From contig CP136064.1 in assembly GCA_032622095.1 (NCBI GenBank), forward strand, positions 252,526,484 through 252,590,483: a DNA stretch of 64,000 nt, written 5' to 3'. Positions 60,602-64,000 of the stretch are shown piece by piece (the stretch's first letter is position 1; each line of letters starts with the position of its first letter). Source of the DNA: Siphonodentalium dalli. Its lineage: Eukaryota; Mollusca; Scaphopoda; Gadilida; Siphonodentaliidae. The notes beneath the pieces were generated by a model. The model ran no database searches. It was not told the origin of the DNA and saw only the letters and a list, made by a program, of their open reading frames with translations. A program made the position numbers and the translations under genes.

Positions 60602-60711
60602 TATCTACTTTTTCAGTTAAATATGACAGGCCATAATTTAGCTGACATTTCTAATGGATTCAATTTTTAACAGAGGAATGTCATTTTAGAAAACCACCAT
60701 TATTACCATGG

Positions 60712-60783
60712 AGCAGAGTGGCGCAGTGGTAGCGTGCTGGGCCCATAACCCAGAGGTCCGAGGATCGAAACCTCGCTCTGCTA
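60712..60783 (+). tRNA. Initiator tRNA-Met(CAT), unit 39
   Basis: Intact copy, as unit 1. Confidence 0.96.
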
Positions 60784-61072
60784 ATATTTTCGTCAAGGGG
60801 AGAGGAAGGAAGAATTATCACTTTGTTTGAAAGTAAATACAGTAAGAATGTGCGTGTGTGTTTTAATGTTTATATTAAAATATGGTTTTATTTATTATTG
60901 CTAGCAAATAAAAAAAAAACGCTTCTTAAATGAATCGTGCACATGCATTTCAAGGGAGACTCGAAATGCATGACTTGTCCAGTCTATCGTTATAAAGTTC
61001 AAAGTCGCGTTGACTTCTCGACAACAAATGTGCTAGCTGCTCAAGAAGCTAAATTTGCGTTCATATCTCGCC

Positions 61073-61143
61073 GCATCGGTGGTTCAGTGGTAGAATGCTC
61101 GCCTGCCACGCGGGCGACCCGGGTTCGATTCCCGGCCGATGCA
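61073..61143 (+). tRNA. tRNA-Gly(GCC), unit 39
   Basis: Intact copy, as unit 1. Confidence 0.96.
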
Positions 61144-61304
61144 AAATAAGTTTTTTTCACTGATTTTGTTTGTGGATATCCACCTCATTTTGGACTATGC
61201 AGTTTAATTGGGAACTTGAGAAAAACAAATTTCATTGGCACATAAATTTGTTTAAAGAAAACGGACGGACTTGCGATTCGCATTTCATCGAGCAAAATTA
61301 CTGT

Positions 61305-61388
61305 TGTCAGAAGTGGGATTCGAACCCACGCCGGGAAGACCCGACTGCGACCTGAACGCAGCGCCTTAGACCACTCGGCCATCCTGAC
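61305..61388 (-). tRNA. tRNA-Leu(CAG), unit 39
   Basis: Intact copy, as unit 1. Confidence 0.95.
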
Positions 61389-61657
61389 TACAGAAAGACT
61401 GCAACAGTATCCTGCTCAAAGTGAGACAATGGTATTGTGGATATATTTTAGTTCCCTTCTGGCTGTCGTTGCATTCTTAACGCACACATCCGATTGCTGA
61501 TTTTTTGGTGGGTATATGATAAATGTACGTGATTCTATATAGTTATATTATGGCTATTAAGTTTTCATAAACAGGCCTTCTTGGACATAAAACATAATTT
61601 TATATTTTGTTTTCAAATCAGCGAAAATGCGTTATGAAGAGCACTGTTTTCATTACT

Positions 61658-61738
61658 GTCCCAGTAGCTCAGCGAGTCAGCGGATAGAGCGCTGGACTTC
61701 TAATCCAGAGGCCGTGGGTTCGATCCCCACCTGGGATG
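61658..61738 (+). tRNA. tRNA-Arg(TCT), unit 40, D-loop insertion
   Basis: 8-nt AGTCAGCG insertion, as unit 29. Confidence 0.62.
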
Positions 61739-61862
61739 CACAGATATTTTTAAATCTTGGAATCAAAATTCGGTCGTCGTGCCTTGCTGACCTGCAAAGC
61801 GATTGTTGACAAACTGTTGAATAACGAATATAATGTCTTATAAAATGGTGTATTTATCGTAA

Positions 61863-61933
61863 GCGCCGCTGGTGTAGTGGTATCATGCAAGATTCCCATT
61901 CTTGCGACCCGGGTTCGATTCCCGGGCGGCGCA
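61863..61933 (+). tRNA. tRNA-Gly(CCC), unit 40
   Basis: Intact copy, as unit 1. Confidence 0.95.
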
Positions 61934-62043
61934 TATCTACTTTTTCAGTTAAATATGACAGGCCATAATTTAGCTGACATTTCTAATGGATTCAATTTTT
62001 AACAGAGAAATGTCATTTTAGAAAACCACCATTATTACCATGG

Positions 62044-62115
62044 AGCAGAGTGGCGCAGTGGTAGCGTGCTGGGCCCATAACCCAGAGGTCCGAGGATCGA
62101 AACCTCGCTCTGCTA
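62044..62115 (+). tRNA. Initiator tRNA-Met(CAT), unit 40
   Basis: Intact copy; the upstream spacer has AGAGAAATG, otherwise seen only in units 1 and 2. Confidence 0.96.
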
Positions 62116-62403
62116 ATATTTTCGTCAAGGGGAGAGGAAGGAAGAATTATCACTTTGTTTGAAAGTAAATACAGTAAGAATGTGCGTGTGTGTTTTAATG
62201 TTTATATTAAAATATGGTTTTATTTATTATTGCTAGCAAATTAAAAAAAACGCTTCTTAAATGAATCGTGCACATGCATTTCAAGGGAGACTCGAAATGC
62301 ATGACTTGTCCAGTCTATCGTTATAAAGTTCAAAGTCGCGTTGACTTCTCGACAACAAATGTGCTAGCTGCTCAAGAAGCTAAATTTGCGTTCATATCTC
62401 GCC

Positions 62404-62474
62404 GCATCGGTGGTTCAGTGGTAGAATGCTCGCCTGCCACGCGGGCGACCCGGGTTCGATTCCCGGCCGATGCA
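62404..62474 (+). tRNA. tRNA-Gly(GCC), unit 40
   Basis: Intact copy, as unit 1. Confidence 0.96.
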
Positions 62475-62635
62475 AAATAAGTTTTTTTCACTGATTTTGT
62501 TTGTGGATATCCACCTCATTTTGGACTATGCAGTTTAATTGGGAACTTGAGAAAAACAAATTTCATTGGCACATAAATTTGTTTAAAGAAAACGGACGGA
62601 CTTGCGATTCGCATTTCATCGAGCAAAATTACTGT

Positions 62636-62719
62636 TGTCAGAAGTGGGATTCGAACCCACGCCGGGAAGACCCGACTGCGACCTGAACGCAGCGCCTTAG
62701 ACCACTCGGCCATCCTGAC
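62636..62719 (-). tRNA. tRNA-Leu(CAG), unit 40
   Basis: Intact copy, as unit 1. Confidence 0.95.
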
Positions 62720-62988
62720 TACAGAAAGACTGCAACAGTATCCTGCTCAAAGTGAGACAATGGTATTGTGGATATATTTTAGTTCCCTTCTGGCTGTCGT
62801 TGCATTCTTAACGCACACATCCGATTGCTGATTTTTTAATGGGTATATGATAAATGTACGTGATTCTATATAGTTATATTATGGCTATTAAGTTTTCATA
62901 AACAGGCCTTCTTGGACATAAAACATAATTTTATATTTTGTTTTCAAATCAGCGAAAATGCGTTATGAAGAGCACTGTTTTCATTACT

Positions 62989-63061
62989 GTCCCAGTAGCT
63001 CAGCGGATAGAGCGCTGGACTTCTAATCCAGAGGCCGTGGGTTCGATCCCCACCTGGGATG
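62989..63061 (+). tRNA. tRNA-Arg(TCT), unit 41
   Basis: Intact copy, as unit 1. Confidence 0.96.
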
Positions 63062-63185
63062 CACAGATATTTTTAAATCTTGGAATCAAAATTCGGTCGT
63101 CGTGCCTTGCTGACCTGCAAAGCGATTGTTGACAAACTGTTGAATAACGAATATAATGTCTTATAAAATGGTGTATTTATCGTAA

Positions 63186-63256
63186 GCGCCGCTGGTGTAG
63201 TGGTATCATGCAAGATTCCCATTCTTGCGACCCGGGTTCGATTCCCGGGCGGCGCA
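63186..63256 (+). tRNA. tRNA-Gly(CCC), unit 41
   Basis: Intact copy, as unit 1. Confidence 0.95.
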
Positions 63257-63366
63257 TATCTACTTTTTCAGTTAAATATGACAGGCCATAATTTAGCTGA
63301 CATTTCTAATGGATTCAATTTTTAACAGAGGAATGTCATTTTAGAAAACCACCATTATTACCATGG

Positions 63367-63438
63367 AGCAGAGTGGCGCAGTGGTAGCGTGCTGGGCCCA
63401 TAACCCAGAGGTCCGAGGATCGAAACCTCGCTCTGCTA
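63367..63438 (+). tRNA. Initiator tRNA-Met(CAT), unit 41
   Basis: Intact copy, as unit 1. Confidence 0.96.
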
Positions 63439-63726
63439 ATATTTTCGTCAAGGGGAGAGGAAGGAAGAATTATCACTTTGTTTGAAAGTAAATACAGTAA
63501 GAATGTGCGTGTGTGTTTTAATGTTTATATTAAAATATGGTTTTATTTATTATTGCTAGCAAATTAAAAAAAACGCTTCTTAAATGAATCGTGCACATGC
63601 ATTTCAAGGGAGACTCGAAATGCATGACTTGTCCAGTCTATCGTTATAAAGTTCAAAGTCGCGTTGACTTCTCGACAACAAATGTGCTAGCTGCTCAAGA
63701 AGCTAAATTTGCGTTCATATCTCGCC

Positions 63727-63797
63727 GCATCGGTGGTTCAGTGGTAGAATGCTCGCCTGCCACGCGGGCGACCCGGGTTCGATTCCCGGCCGATGCA
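63727..63797 (+). tRNA. tRNA-Gly(GCC), unit 41
   Basis: Intact copy, as unit 1. Confidence 0.96.
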
Positions 63798-63958
63798 AAA
63801 TAAGTTTTTTTCACTGATTTTGTTTGTGGATATCCACCTCATTTTGGACTATGCAGTTTAATTGGGAACTTGAGAAAAACAAATTTCATTGGCACATAAA
63901 TTTGTTTAAAGAAAACGGACGGACTTGCGATTCGCATTTCATCGAGCAAAATTACTGT

Positions 63959-64000
63959 TGTCAGAAGTGGGATTCGAACCCACGCCGGGAAGACCCGACT
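63959..64000 (-). tRNA. tRNA-Leu(CAG), unit 41, partial (window edge)
   Basis: Only the 3' half (42 nt: acceptor 3' strand, T-arm and variable arm) is inside the window. Confidence 0.93.

Larger units (their letters stand above)
22796..64000. repeat. Tandem array of five-tRNA units, right block (rest of unit 10 to unit 41)
   Basis: The same five-gene unit resumes directly after the mobile element with the Leu gene of unit 10 and continues to the window edge. From unit 27 on, two spacer changes are fixed: CATTTTTACC becomes CATTATTACC before iMet, and TTGGTCAT becomes TTGGACAT before Arg. Earlier units keep the first forms, so the array has at least two homogenised domains. The array runs off the right edge. 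Confidence 0.97.

Noticed and set aside
1-64000. CRISPR-like array
   Set aside because: The repeats are 1.3 kb tRNA cassettes without short repeat-spacer alternation or cas genes, and the DNA is eukaryotic.

Overview
This looks like nuclear DNA of an animal, probably an aquatic invertebrate. The tRNA genes are eukaryotic: they have internal A and B boxes, no encoded CCA, and short T-runs downstream. The initiator tRNA-Met is almost identical to the metazoan form. The species cannot be fixed from the sequence. No host protein-coding gene is visible.

About 54 kb of the 64 kb is one head-to-tail tandem array with a unit of about 1.32 kb. Each unit carries five tRNA genes in fixed order: Arg(TCT)+, Gly(CCC)+, initiator Met(CAT)+, Gly(GCC)+ and Leu(CAG)-. 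I count 41 units, or 205 tRNA loci, the last one cut by the window edge. Most copies are intact. Others form sub-lineages with shared defects: a 10-nt deletion in five Arg copies, an 8-nt D-loop insertion in four Arg copies, acceptor-stem mismatches in nine Gly(CCC) copies, and T-stem or D-stem mismatches in several Leu copies. One Gly(GCC) copy, in unit 9, has its anticodon changed to GTC (Asp). Spacer variants split the array into an older type (units 1-26) and a newer type (units 27-41), and there are signs of multi-unit exchange.

The array is interrupted once, inside unit 10 between Gly(GCC) and Leu, by a 10,017-bp element (12773-22789). It is flanked by a 6-bp target-site duplication (CACCTC) and ends 5'-AG...CT-3', the hallmarks of Polinton/Maverick elements. 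Nearly the whole element is one giant palindrome: two arms of about 5 kb that meet in a GC-rich centre near 17,800. Each arm carries the same small genes reading outward: a Pro/Gln-rich protein, a 107-aa basic-tailed protein, a possible 64-aa protein, and a 189-aa single C2H2 zinc-finger protein with a TATA-like box and an AATAAA signal. The outer part of each arm holds direct repeats and a 20-bp minisatellite without convincing genes. No polymerase, integrase, protease or capsid gene is present, so the element is most likely non-autonomous, an inverted dimer of one end of a Polinton-like genome. The arms differ by point changes and repeat lengths, which argues against a pure assembly artefact.
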